Shown: positions 1-7,279 of the stretch, piece after piece
How positions within the stretch are numbered: position 1 is the stretch's first letter
Layout of the letters: each line of letters opens with the position of its first letter
Source of the DNA: Leptothoe spongobia TAU-MAC 1115
GTDB lineage: Bacteria; Cyanobacteriota; Cyanobacteriia; Phormidesmidales; Phormidesmidaceae
NCBI RefSeq assembly: GCF_018739885.1
Contig: NZ_JADOES010000009.1
Location: forward strand, 85,875 to 149,874
Reading direction: 5' to 3'
Length of the DNA: 64,000 bases
Notes under the pieces: model-generated
The model's input: only the letters and a program-made list of their open reading frames with translations
Told to the model about the DNA's origin: nothing
Databases searched by the model: none
Made by a program: the position numbers and the translations under genes

Positions 1-2
1 GC

Positions 3-749
3 CCTAGTCAATCAACATATCAAGGTAATCCCCAGCTTGTAATGGGCATCAGCTTTAGCCGTCATGAGCCCGTTACTGTGGCTGTTGCTGACGTGTCATT
101 GGACCAGGTGTTGGAAACCTACAATACCCGAGCCCTTCTCAGACAAGGGCCTCAGAAAAAACTGTGGCGCAATGGAAAACTGAAAATAGTAAGCAAAGAT
201 GATGCCGAACGTTATCATCCTAATAAGGGTCAACTCAACACCAGACAGCCTGGCTCTGAAACAAAAGCTAAGCCCTATCGGCTGGTAAATCGAGTGCAAC
301 AGCAGTATCAGCAAGATCGTCGACTCAGAGCCAAAGCACAGCAACAGGACCGTTGTTTCCATAAATCATCCGTATCTAAATCCGCATCTAATCTCAGCCT
401 TTATCTCAACCGTTTGATCGCAGCAAAGCTAGTTGAACTCGCGTGCGATCGCCAAGTCGCAACAATAGTAGTGCCAAAATTGGAGGGTATACGAGAGAGC
501 GTCGAGAGCGACATTCAAGCCAGCGCAACCCGCAAGTACCCGAACGATAAAAATCGGCAGAAACAATACCGAAAAGAGTATCGAGCTAGCTTCCATGCTT
601 GGCCCTATCAAGAATTAGCCGCTTGTATCCAGGCATGTGCCCGTAAGCATGGGCTTAAAGTCGTAATTGCCAAACAACTGTCATCTGTCAGTTTGGTTGA
701 AAAATCTGCAAAGATGGCATTGTCTCAACGACAAGTTGAAGCTGCGTAA
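3..749 (+). CDS. cas12k: Cas12k (type V-K effector), C-terminal part, 5' end outside the window
   Basis: The frame is open to the left edge, so the ATG at 42 is internal. Cas12k is the naturally nuclease-dead effector that directs RNA-guided Tn7-like transposition with TnsC, TniQ and TnsB. The roughly 248 residues present match the C-terminal RuvC-like region from memory of ShCas12k (about 640 aa). The RuvC-I site reads GISFS where an active enzyme has an Asp. The RuvC-II strand reads IVVPKLEGIRE with Pro where the catalytic Glu is expected. The final segment (EKSAKMALSQRQ) lacks the RuvC-III Asp. The KEYRASFHAWPYQEL stretch matches the conserved Cas12k/TnpB-like helix before the last strand. 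No zinc ribbon is seen. The tracrRNA-like segment begins about 35 bases after the stop. Confidence 0.92.
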   Translation, partial: PSQSTYQGNPQLVMGISFSRHEPVTVAVADVSLDQVLETYNTRALLRQGPQKKLWRNGKLKIVSKDDAERYHPNKGQLNTRQPGSETKAKPYRLVNRVQQQYQQDRRLRAKAQQQDRCFHKSSVSKSASNLSLYLNRLIAAKLVELACDRQVATIVVPKLEGIRESVESDIQASATRKYPNDKNRQKQYRKEYRASFHAWPYQELAACIQACARKHGLKVVIAKQLSSVSLVEKSAKMALSQRQVEAA

Positions 750-781
750 CAAAGAGAAAAACTTTGAACCTAGAAAATTTA

Positions 782-1046
782 ATATTGACTCAATAGCGCG
801 CTGGATTCCTTGAGAACCAGTGATAAGTGTGGGGCAGTTTAAGTTCTTTCCGCTCCGAGTAGTTGTCTGCTTCCGCTGTAGAACTTGTTTTACAGCTATG
901 GTGCAGGGTCGCGCCTAGCATCAAGGGAGCTATGTTTTTGTGACATGGTTCACGCCATAGTCATAAGGATACAGGTATACGTGGCGTGGCAGCTACTGAA
1001 TCGCCTCCGAGCAAGGAGGAGTCTTCTCATTTTTTGGCAAACCTCC
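782..1046 (+). ncRNA. tracrRNA of the type V-K CAST (approximate ends)
   Basis: The segment lies between cas12k and the array, as in ShCAST. Its start (AATATTGACTCAATAGCGC) and its 3' core (CTACTGAATCGCCTCCGAGC at about 993-1012, then a stem closed by AAGGAGGA) closely resemble the published ShCAST tracrRNA as I recall it. The next bases, GTCTTCTC at 1021-1028, can pair with the GAGAGGGAC part of the CRISPR repeat through a G-U pair and one bulge, so this is the likely anti-repeat. A second possible anti-repeat, ACCTCC (1041-1046), could pair with GGAGG in the repeats. Ends are estimates. No convincing protein is encoded here. Confidence 0.82.
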
Positions 1047-1080
1047 AGCGAGATTGACTTTTCTAGGAGGTTTGCCAAAA
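1032..1080. repeat. 15-bp perfect inverted repeat at the 3' end of the tracrRNA region
   Basis: Arms 1032-1046 and 1066-1080 are exact reverse complements around a 19-base loop. There is no U-run after it on either strand, so it is not a standard terminator. It may close or stabilise the tracrRNA 3' end. It may also compete with crRNA pairing, because its left arm contains the CCTCC that could pair with the repeat. Confidence 0.6.
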
Positions 1081-1223
1081 TTTCAAACCCAATCACTGAG
1101 AGCTTTTCATCACATCCGAACAACAATACTTATCAGAATCAAGAAATTTTTGATGCTGCTGAACAAGCTTTGCCAGAAGTCGAGTTTGAGATACTATCGT
1201 GTATGGTTTGAGCTGGCAGACCT

Positions 1224-1396
1224 GCCAATAGTCTATTGGAGGAGAGGGACTGAAAGAAGCCAGAGAGTCACGTCGAAAGCGCAAGTCGTGTCTTGCCAAT
1301 AGCCTTATTGGAGGTAGAGGAGCTGAAAGTAATCCCTTACTCCAAGGCTTGAATGAAGACTTAGCAACAGCCTATTGGGGTTAGAGAGACTGATAA
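1224..1396 (+). CRISPR. Short degenerate type V-K CRISPR array (three repeats)
   Basis: Repeat 1 is 1224-1256 and repeat 2 is 1295-1329. Both start GCCAATAG, fold a 6-bp CCAATA/TATTGG hairpin, and end in CTGAAAG, the V-K repeat 3' end. Repeat 3 (1364-1396) is degenerate: its stem is broken (CAACAGCCTATTGG) and its end reads CTGATAA. Spacer 1 is 1257-1294 (38 nt) and spacer 2 is 1330-1363 (34 nt). A possible third spacer follows repeat 3. Repeat lengths differ (33 and 35 nt), so the array is drifting. No adaptation genes are near, as expected for V-K elements. Confidence 0.82.
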
Positions 1397-1494
1397 TCTA
1401 AACCCCTACTATCTTGGACCATGTCTTTATAGGTTCACTAAAAACACTCTAAGTGTAGAGCACTAAGTAAAGGCCGTTTTAACTGAATCAAAGA

Positions 1495-1544
1495 ATTACT
1501 AATTGTGAATATTGAGCGGACTGAAAGAAACCTTAGCCTTCCAA
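1495..1544 (+). CRISPR. Delocalised CRISPR repeat plus homing spacer against tRNA-Gly
   Basis: A partial repeat (recognisable part 1511-1527, ending GGACTGAAAG) stands about 100 bases beyond the array. It is followed at 1528-1544 by a 17-nt spacer core. That core equals the minus-strand sequence 1753 down to 1737, inside the tRNA-Gly gene, at 16 of 17 positions. The one mismatch is position 6, T in the spacer and C in the target. The three bases 5' of the target read GTA, matching the 5'-GTN PAM of Cas12k. Homology stops after 17 nt. Known: V-K CASTs home to tRNA genes with such short-match detached crRNAs. Confidence 0.9.
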
Positions 1545-1570
1545 CATGAACGGTGATCAGATGCCGTATT

Positions 1571-1591
1571 TGGACATTAATTCCTTAAAAC
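1571..1591. repeat. Transposon end repeat, copy 1 (probable TnsB site)
   Basis: This 21-bp sequence, TGGACATTAATTCCTTAAAA plus C, recurs without change at 1651-1671, exactly 80 bp further on. Tn7-like ends carry several short TnsB-binding repeats, and this one is between the homing spacer and the terminus. TnsB binding is inferred from position. Confidence 0.72.
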
Positions 1592-1650
1592 TGGGAAAAA
1601 GCAAGTCAATTTTTTTACGAAGACCTCAATTCCCCATAGATTCGTGGGAA

Positions 1651-1671
1651 TGGACATTAATTCCTTAAAAC
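1651..1671. repeat. Transposon end repeat, copy 2 (probable TnsB site)
   Basis: Identical to 1571-1591. It lies 24 bp inside the predicted terminus. Confidence 0.72.
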
Positions 1672-1695
1672 GGACAAATAGCTCTTTAATGTACA
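1671..1695. repeat. Terminal, degenerate end repeat and TGTACA terminus of the CAST
   Basis: A third, diverged copy of the end repeat begins GGACA at 1672 and runs into TGTACA at 1690-1695. TGTACA is the terminal hexamer of ShCAST-type elements. The distance from the tRNA PAM (1754-1756) to base 1695 is about 58 bp, close to the 60-66 bp reported for ShCAST insertions. Confidence 0.7.
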
Positions 1696-1702
1696 TTAAT
1701 AA

Positions 1703-1773
1703 AGCGGGTGGGGGGAATCGAACCCCCATCATTAGCTTGGAAGGCTAGGGTTTTACCACTAAACTACACCCGC
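1703..1773 (-). tRNA. tRNA-Gly(UCC), CAST attachment target
   Basis: On the minus strand, GCGGGTG (1773-1767) pairs with CACCCGC (1710-1704), with T as discriminator and no encoded CCA. The D stem is GTTT/AAAC. The anticodon loop CTTCCAA gives UCC. The T arm is five G-C pairs around TTCGATT. The outermost anticodon-stem pair is C-A, a mismatch. The gene is intact although the transposon ends 8 bp from its 3' end, so insertion spared it. Confidence 0.95.
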
Positions 1774-1861
1774 AAGGTGAGCAACTAATTGAGCTAAACT
1801 CAACTAGCTTTGCTAGGTTAGCACAGTTTGCCGTGGAACAGCCGGATAAGATACAGAGTTT

Positions 1862-2776
1862 TTAACTCCTACTAAACCGTAAGCGTAACTGCAGGCGATC
1901 TGTTGCCACAGCTTCTTCCTCGCCAATATTGGTCAGACGTATAGCAGGGGTAAAACGAAGAACATTGGGATCGACTAGGGCCGTGCTGAATAGACAGTCA
2001 GCTAGAGTCAGATCCGAGTCTTGGGCATAAATATCTGGCTGCAGCCGTCGGAATGAAGACACTAAGCCATCGGCATCGACCACTACACCCAAATTAATGA
2101 CATCCCTGGACAAACTGCCTTGACAAGCATGATTACTGGGGATGTCAAACGTGATCGGCATTTGAAAAATCGGAATTGGATATTGATCAATCTGATCACC
2201 ACCGGAATCTTTGGGGAGTTGGACATCATCAATAACGCTCACTTGAGTTGGCCCAGGACTAGCATTCTCGGAGTGACCACCTGATTCATCACTGGCGGGT
2301 ACACCGCTATCTATGGCAGGCTGATTCGCAGCAGGCGGTTGCTGATCAGGGATGGTCTCACGAGAGGGTTTGTTAATGTTTTCTGGCTTGGAGATAGGTT
2401 GCTCAGGACGATCTGAGTCTGATGATACAGGTGGTTTTTGTGTGGGAGATTGAGAGCGCTCCACTTGCTGCTCTAATGGCTTAACATCAGCATTTTGACC
2501 ACCTATAGATGTTGGCGTTTCTGGCTCAGTATTAGAGGGGTTGACTGACGGCGTAGCCGTCACTGCTCCAGCCGTGACTGGCACAGGCGCGGCTGGAGCA
2601 GCGGCATCGTCCACCAGTGTGACAGGAATATCAACCGAAGCCGGGGGGGGAGGGTTACTTACCTGGATCATACGTGGCAACCCAAAGCTCAGGGCAATGC
2701 CATGCATTAGTAAGGATGCACCCGCTAATGTTGGCCAGGGTACTGCCGGTAGTTTGGTAATGTTGGGGCTAGCCAT
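1862..2776 (-). CDS. TonB-like proline-rich envelope protein
   Basis: 304 aa. One membrane helix at about residues 14-36 is followed by a long Pro/Ser/Thr/Glu-rich linker (about 40-195) and a compact C-terminal domain of about 100 residues. This is the architecture of TonB-type energy transducers: inner-membrane anchor, periplasm-spanning rod, C-terminal domain. The C-terminal part contains GVVVDADGLVSSFRRLQPD, reminiscent of the TonB C-terminal fold. I see no TonB box partner, exbB or exbD nearby, so the assignment is by layout. It could instead be another periplasm-spanning anchor protein. The ATG at 2776 is the only start before the membrane helix. Confidence 0.6.
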   Translation of the reverse strand: MASPNITKLPAVPWPTLAGASLLMHGIALSFGLPRMIQVSNPPPPASVDIPVTLVDDAAAPAAPVPVTAGAVTATPSVNPSNTEPETPTSIGGQNADVKPLEQQVERSQSPTQKPPVSSDSDRPEQPISKPENINKPSRETIPDQQPPAANQPAIDSGVPASDESGGHSENASPGPTQVSVIDDVQLPKDSGGDQIDQYPIPIFQMPITFDIPSNHACQGSLSRDVINLGVVVDADGLVSSFRRLQPDIYAQDSDLTLADCLFSTALVDPNVLRFTPAIRLTNIGEEEAVATDRLQLRLRFSRS

Positions 2777-3010
2777 AGATGCGTCCGAGCTAGCTGCAGG
2801 CTCAATGCAACAGATGCAACTGCAGTGTGCGAAGGTAGGTATCCTTCTTAATTTAAAGGTTGCACCGCTTAACTTAGTGACGTTTGGCCCACTTTAACAA
2901 CTGGAGGCTCTGTTAGAGTACCTCCGTCAAACTGGGGCTTTACTGAATTATCGGTTAGCATCGTTTACCGCAATCAAACTAATCACACTATTATCGTAGG
3001 AACCAGGGCA

Positions 3011-3514
3011 TTATGCCGCTATTGGGGCTTGAACCAATTCCTCCTTTGGCAGGAAGCCATGGTCTATGGGCGGCAAGCCGGAGGCGAGAAGGGTTTTGAG
3101 CTTAGGAATCTCAGCACTGTTGTAAACTCGAAACTCGCTATGGACCGTTGCACTGGTCTGGCGTACGGCTTGATTAATCACTAAGGAGCCCTGCGGATCA
3201 GATTCTGACCGGTGAAAGGTACCGGGTGGAATGCGCAATATTCTTGCATTTTGCTCAAGACGTACGCGGTGAAATGGGTAGTCCCAGTTAAAGTTGACTA
3301 AGTAAAATATTCGGCCCCCTGATAGTGCCAAGAGGTTGTCTTCTTGACGAGGGTGTAAATAAAATTGCCAATCGCCTGTTTTCGAACTGTGAGGACTGAT
3401 GGCAGGACCATTGTGAAAGACTAAATCACGGGCATTGGAGTGAGGAACTGTAATATCAAAAAACTGAACACTGGGTGTGTCCCGAAACTTTTCAAATGAA
3501 TAGAGTGCAAACAT
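3011..3514 (-). CDS. Cupin-like (RmlC-fold) protein of unknown function
   Basis: 167 aa with no signal peptide or membrane helix. The segment HPRQEDNLLALSGGRIFYLV and the later IPPGTFHRSESD look like the two conserved strand-turn motifs of a small cupin barrel, as in sugar epimerase-like proteins. Fold and function are inferred from this pattern only. It is divergent from a LysR regulator across 114 bp, which often means the LysR protein controls this gene. The inducer and reaction cannot be told from sequence. Confidence 0.6.
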   Translation of the reverse strand: MFALYSFEKFRDTPSVQFFDITVPHSNARDLVFHNGPAISPHSSKTGDWQFYLHPRQEDNLLALSGGRIFYLVNFNWDYPFHRVRLEQNARILRIPPGTFHRSESDPQGSLVINQAVRQTSATVHSEFRVYNSAEIPKLKTLLASGLPPIDHGFLPKEELVQAPIAA

Positions 3515-3628
3515 AAGGTGACGTGTGGCTGATCAAGCGTGATGATGGATTAACCTTAACGACGTCTATTTGAAGGATCAAATCGTCCAGCGGTGTGTAT
3601 GTATGCGTTAACCGAATAGCTTCTATCA

Positions 3629-4498
3629 ATGAACATTTCTCAACTCAGGGTGCTGGTGACCATTGGCCAATGTGGTAGTTTCTCGGATGCGGCTTTGCAG
3701 TTGGATATGTCCCAATCAGCGGTTAGTCGTGCGATCGCATCCCTAGAAAACGAACTCAATGTGCCGCTACTTATACGCGGCCGTCTGGGCGCTAAACTCA
3801 CCTACGTCGGCGAGCGAGTCGTCGCCCACGCGCAACAGATATTAGAACTACGAGAATCCATCGAATACGAAGTAAATCTCGAAAAAGCACTCTACAACAG
3901 CCGACTGCGCATTGCCTCTTTTCGCAGTGCAGCCACCCACCTACTGCCACCTAAAATCGCTCAATTTCAACGGACATACCCGCGAGTGGATGTCAGCCTG
4001 GACGAATTTGATCCAGCAGGCGTAGAACAAGCACTACGTAACGGCGATGCCGACTTAGGACTGCTACCATTACCCCGCTCAGAAGACTTTACAACCTGGG
4101 AGATTATCCGAGATGAGTATGTAGTCCTACTCCCTAAAACAGAAGCTAAAACAGAGGGTCCTGCCACACAACCCATCACCTGGGATGAGCTATCTACTCA
4201 ATCTTTTATCTTGTTGAACTATGCCGAATGCACCACCGCCGTGAGAGAACATTGGTCACGCTGGCAACAACCTCTCCAGGTGGCTTACAACGTCAAAGAA
4301 GATTCCACCATTGTCAGCATGGTCGCCCAGGGATTAGGGGCCGCCATCCTGCCGCGTTTAGCCGCCATGCCCATTCCTGACACAGTAGAAAGCCGATCCT
4401 TACCCGTCCCTCTAGAGCGGATCATCGGTGTGGCCATCCTCGCAAATGTTCCCCCATCTCCTGCTGTTACAAGATTCCTGGAAGTTCTTAAAAACTGA
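3629..4498 (+). CDS. LysR-family transcriptional regulator
   Basis: 289 aa, the usual LysR size. The N-terminal winged helix-turn-helix covers residues 1-60 (FSDAALQLDMSQSAVSRAIA, then LENELNVPLLIR), followed by the linker helix. An effector-binding domain runs from about residue 90 to the end (DADLGLLPLP, SMVAQGLGAAILPRLA). LysR proteins usually bind the shared promoter of a divergent target, here the cupin gene. The 114-bp gap has two TTAACC-containing stretches that could be operator halves, but this is weak. Start is the ATG at 3629. Confidence 0.92.
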   Translation: MNISQLRVLVTIGQCGSFSDAALQLDMSQSAVSRAIASLENELNVPLLIRGRLGAKLTYVGERVVAHAQQILELRESIEYEVNLEKALYNSRLRIASFRSAATHLLPPKIAQFQRTYPRVDVSLDEFDPAGVEQALRNGDADLGLLPLPRSEDFTTWEIIRDEYVVLLPKTEAKTEGPATQPITWDELSTQSFILLNYAECTTAVREHWSRWQQPLQVAYNVKEDSTIVSMVAQGLGAAILPRLAAMPIPDTVESRSLPVPLERIIGVAILANVPPSPAVTRFLEVLKN

Positions 4499-4692
4499 GT
4501 ATCATTCATGCAAATAAAGAATCTAATTGATGCAGGATCCGCATTCCTTCAGAATTCTCACAATGTCATCAAAACAAGACAAAGAATCTCTAATAATTCT
4601 TAATCCACAGGAATTTCAGAAAACTGTTGTGTATTATACAGTTAGAAAGATTAAAGTGTTACTTCTGATACCGTTCAAGGAATTTTGAGATT

Positions 4693-5619
4693 ATGGCTCA
4701 GCTTACTGTCAGCGAAGTGCTTTCAAAAGTCAGTCATCAGCAGTCCTTACGTCGAGCTGAGCTGAGCCATATTGATTTAGGTGGAGCGGCCTTAGATCGA
4801 GGGAACTTTACCCAGGCATATTTACGCCAAGCGAATCTAACCGGAGCTTCCTGCGAGGGTACGGACTTCTCTAAAGCAACTTTAATATTAGCCGTACTCT
4901 CAGACGCTTGCTTTGATAAAGCCCGCTTTGATGCTGCTGAGCTAACCCGTGCCCGCTTGGAACGTGGCATTTTCCGAGAGCTGCAGGCCCCTAAAGCAAA
5001 GTTTCATGGCGCACATTTGACTGAGGCAGACTTATCGTTTGCCACCTTGACCCAAGCTGATTTATCCAATGCGATCGGGCATCGCACCAAATTTCACTGG
5101 GCGAACTTAGTCAGAGCCAAGTTAAACGATGCAGACTTTAGCGAAGCCATCTTTGAAGGGACCAACCTTACCCGTAGCCATTTACATCGGGCAACCTTAC
5201 GAGGTACCTCGTTCCAAAATGCGGATCTAGAATCAGCCTGCTTGGAAAAGGCAAACCTCAGCGGGGCCAATTTGATCGATGCTAATTTACTCAATGCCAG
5301 CTTAGAAAACGCACAACTAGATGGTGCTGTCCTGATCCAGGCCCAAGCAGATTGGGCGACTTTAAATGCCACCAGTTTGATTAAAACCGATTGGGCCGGT
5401 GCTTCCATGATGGGGATACAGCTAGAAGGAGCAAATTTAGCGGGTGCTAACTTTGCTGGGGCTAATCTCCAACAGGCCAACTTTGAGAATGCTAACTTGA
5501 CTGCAGTGGACTTTACTGATAGCGACGTAACGGGAGCCATCTTTACTGATGTTCAGGGCTTGACTAAGGCGCAAGTTATTTGGCTCAACAAAAGCGGAGC
5601 TTTAAACGTACCTGGATAG
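4693..5619 (+). CDS. Pentapeptide-repeat protein
   Basis: 308 aa, almost all tandem A(D/N)Lxx pentapeptides from about residue 25 to 295 (for example LEGANLAGANFAGANLQQAN). Such repeats fold as a right-handed square beta-helix. No signal peptide, membrane helix or extra domain is seen, so it is probably cytoplasmic. A typical short non-repeat tail (QGLTKAQVIWLNKSGA) caps it. It probably forms an operon with the next pentapeptide gene, 18 bases downstream. The role is unknown; gyrase-protection members exist, but nothing points to that here. Confidence 0.88.
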   Translation: MAQLTVSEVLSKVSHQQSLRRAELSHIDLGGAALDRGNFTQAYLRQANLTGASCEGTDFSKATLILAVLSDACFDKARFDAAELTRARLERGIFRELQAPKAKFHGAHLTEADLSFATLTQADLSNAIGHRTKFHWANLVRAKLNDADFSEAIFEGTNLTRSHLHRATLRGTSFQNADLESACLEKANLSGANLIDANLLNASLENAQLDGAVLIQAQADWATLNATSLIKTDWAGASMMGIQLEGANLAGANFAGANLQQANFENANLTAVDFTDSDVTGAIFTDVQGLTKAQVIWLNKSGALNVPG

Positions 5620-5637
5620 ATTCCATAGTTACGGGCA

Positions 5638-6522
5638 ATGACGGTGCAGTTAGGTGGTGAATCATTGTGTCATCTATCTCTCAAGCCAATGGACATAGAA
5701 CTTTTTTGGCAGAAGTATCATCAAACTGAACGTAATTTTTGCCATTTGCGGCTCACCCAACCTGATTTTTATCAGGCCAATCTGAGTGGGTTAGATTTTA
5801 GCTATAGCCATATGCATCAAGCGCGGCTGATCTGGGCTGACGTGAGTGGAGCCCTATTTACAGGCGCAAATCTTCAGCATAGTGTGGGCATCTGGTTACA
5901 GGGTCTTTGGACAGATCTAACCCGAGCTGATGTCCGCCAAGCTGATTGGAGCTGTGCCAATTTGACAGCAGCTAAGCTGGAGCATGCCACTTGGTTCGAA
6001 AGTAACCTGACTGGAGCCACATTATGTGAGGTCGCTGCTCAGGATGCTAATTTTTCTAAGGCCAAGTGCTGGGGTGCTTGGGCCATCGATGCTGATTTTA
6101 GTGGTGCGCTCTTACATCAGACTGATTGGGCCACAGCGAGATTAATTAGAACTCAGTGGGCAGAAGCGGATGCTGCTTGGAGTAATTTCTCACAAGTCAT
6201 CGCTATGGGCGCAAACTTTGCATCCGCAAATTTAGAAGGTAGCAATTTGAGTCATGCGAATTTTACAGGTGCCTGCTTTAGTAGGGCTGATCTAACCGCC
6301 GCTAATCTTAGAGGTAGCTGTCTAAAAAATACCAACTTGCAAAATGCTGATCTGCGTGGGGCAAATTTAACGAATGCGGATTTAACCGGTGCCAACTTAA
6401 CCGGTGCTAATCTGAGGGGCGCAGATTTAACGAATACAATGTTGACGAATGAGATTGCTTTAGCGGGTAGCCCCTCAATCACGATGCCATGGGTATCTGG
6501 CATGCGATCGCGCAGTGCTTAA
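5638..6522 (+). CDS. Pentapeptide-repeat protein
   Basis: 294 aa. Pentapeptides run from about residue 40 to 275 and are most regular at the end (ADLTGANLTGANLRGADL). The central repeats are Trp-rich (WADVSGALF, ADWSCANL, AKCWGAWAIDADF), unlike its upstream neighbour, so the pair is not a simple recent duplication. The N-terminus is non-repetitive; ATG codons at 5638 and 5689 are both possible and neither has a strong ribosome site. Probably co-transcribed with the gene at 4693. Function unknown. Confidence 0.87.
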   Translation: MTVQLGGESLCHLSLKPMDIELFWQKYHQTERNFCHLRLTQPDFYQANLSGLDFSYSHMHQARLIWADVSGALFTGANLQHSVGIWLQGLWTDLTRADVRQADWSCANLTAAKLEHATWFESNLTGATLCEVAAQDANFSKAKCWGAWAIDADFSGALLHQTDWATARLIRTQWAEADAAWSNFSQVIAMGANFASANLEGSNLSHANFTGACFSRADLTAANLRGSCLKNTNLQNADLRGANLTNADLTGANLTGANLRGADLTNTMLTNEIALAGSPSITMPWVSGMRSRSA

Positions 6523-6542
6523 CTGTTGTGACTATCTCTTTT

Positions 6543-6761
6543 CTAAAAGTCAGGTTTCTCAACCAAGCAGAAGAATGTCAGCGCTGCTGTACAAGCCAGG
6601 GTAGCGGCTGCCGAGGCATCACAACCTAAAGCCTGGATGGGAAAGTAGAGGCAAATGGCTAAAACACCTGATAGTCCCATAGGATCTGTCAGAAACTCAA
6701 ATACTTCCTGGGCAGATTCTAAAAATTCTAATAGTCTGAGAAATCGGTCTAATAGGGTCAT
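6543..6761 (-). CDS. Small hydrophobic protein at the end of the redox gene cluster
   Basis: 72 aa. An amphipathic N-terminal third (LLDRFLRLLEFLESAQEVFEFL) is followed by two hydrophobic segments (about 28-46 and 50-65). No family is recognised. It begins 8 bases after the thioredoxin-like gene on the same strand, so it is very likely the last gene of that operon. It could be a small subunit or assembly factor of the membrane redox system; this is inference from position. Confidence 0.55.
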   Translation of the reverse strand: MTLLDRFLRLLEFLESAQEVFEFLTDPMGLSGVLAICLYFPIQALGCDASAAATLACTAALTFFCLVEKPDF

Positions 6762-6769
6762 AACGTTAC

Positions 6770-7270
6770 CTACCCAAGCAGCTGGTCAAAAACATTAGCG
6801 AGGATGGGTTTGGGTACTTTACCCACCCATGTTTTGACCTCGCTATGGTACCCATCTAGTAACGTAAATTGGGGTACGCCAGAGGCACCGTAGTCGGCCA
6901 CTTGCGCCGCCCACTGTGGATCGTCAATATCTAGCATGACAAAGTTAATGTGATCGCCGTATTGCTGATGTAAGTCGGCAATGGTGGTGGACATGCCCTG
7001 ACAGGTGGTGCACCAGTCGGCATAGAACTCAATGAATGTGGGCTGGGGGGATGCGATCGCATCCCCATAGGACATCGACTCAGCCGCCATCGTCTTTAAG
7101 GTCATCAGCCCCGAAAGAGGGGTAAAACTGCTAGCTGTCTCTACCGGTCGGGTTATCAGTAACGTCACCATCACTGCAGCTACCACCGCAATGATCACTC
7201 CGGCCAATTTCATCAATGGAGAAGTGCTAGTAGAGCTACTTGCCATGTCCTTAGGATTAGAAGAAACCAT
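6770..7270 (-). CDS. Membrane-anchored thioredoxin-like protein (TxlA/HCF164 type)
   Basis: 166 aa. One membrane helix (about residues 21-40) precedes a thioredoxin fold with the active site ADWCTTC (Cys87, Cys90) and a cis-Pro loop (GVPQF, about 131-135). HCF164/TxlA proteins reduce apocytochrome cysteines on the lumen or periplasm side before heme attachment, and the motif and layout fit. It is 9 bases from the upstream b-heme membrane gene and belongs to a cluster encoding 12 predicted c-type hemes, so a role in keeping CxxCH cysteines reduced is likely. A signalling role cannot be excluded. Confidence 0.82.
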   Translation of the reverse strand: MVSSNPKDMASSSTSTSPLMKLAGVIIAVVAAVMVTLLITRPVETASSFTPLSGLMTLKTMAAESMSYGDAIASPQPTFIEFYADWCTTCQGMSTTIADLHQQYGDHINFVMLDIDDPQWAAQVADYGASGVPQFTLLDGYHSEVKTWVGKVPKPILANVFDQLLG

Positions 7271-7279
7271 ACCTATGCC

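Larger units (their letters stand above)
1..1695. mobile_element. End of a type V-K CRISPR-associated transposon (CAST), partial
   Basis: Seen, in order: the 3' part of cas12k, a tracrRNA-like segment, a short CRISPR array, a detached repeat-spacer, two identical 21-bp end repeats and a TGTACA terminus at 1690-1695. A tRNA-Gly gene starts 8 bp beyond it. Known: V-K CASTs (ShCAST type) carry cas12k, tracrRNA and array in this order near one end, end in TGTACA, and insert beside tRNA genes. Inference: this is one end of such an element; tnsB, tnsC, tniQ and the other end must lie upstream of the window. The predicted boundary is base 1695, with TTAAT (1696-1700) as the candidate 5-bp target duplication. 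The boundary sits in a 14-bp palindrome (1686-1699), so it could be off by a few bases. Confidence 0.88.

Noticed and set aside
42..749. A complete gene starting at the ATG at 42
   Set aside because: The frame is open to the window edge and the upstream residues continue the Cas12k alignment, so this is the 3' part of a longer gene.
1032..1080. The 15-bp hairpin as a rho-independent terminator
   Set aside because: No T-run follows on either strand.
885..1302. Short open frames (108, 82 and 68 residues) in the CAST non-coding region
   Set aside because: They overlap the tracrRNA-like segment and the CRISPR repeats and show no protein-like features.
5094..5540. Long antisense frames over pentapeptide genes
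   Set aside because: Repeat DNA opens the opposite strand; they are shadows.
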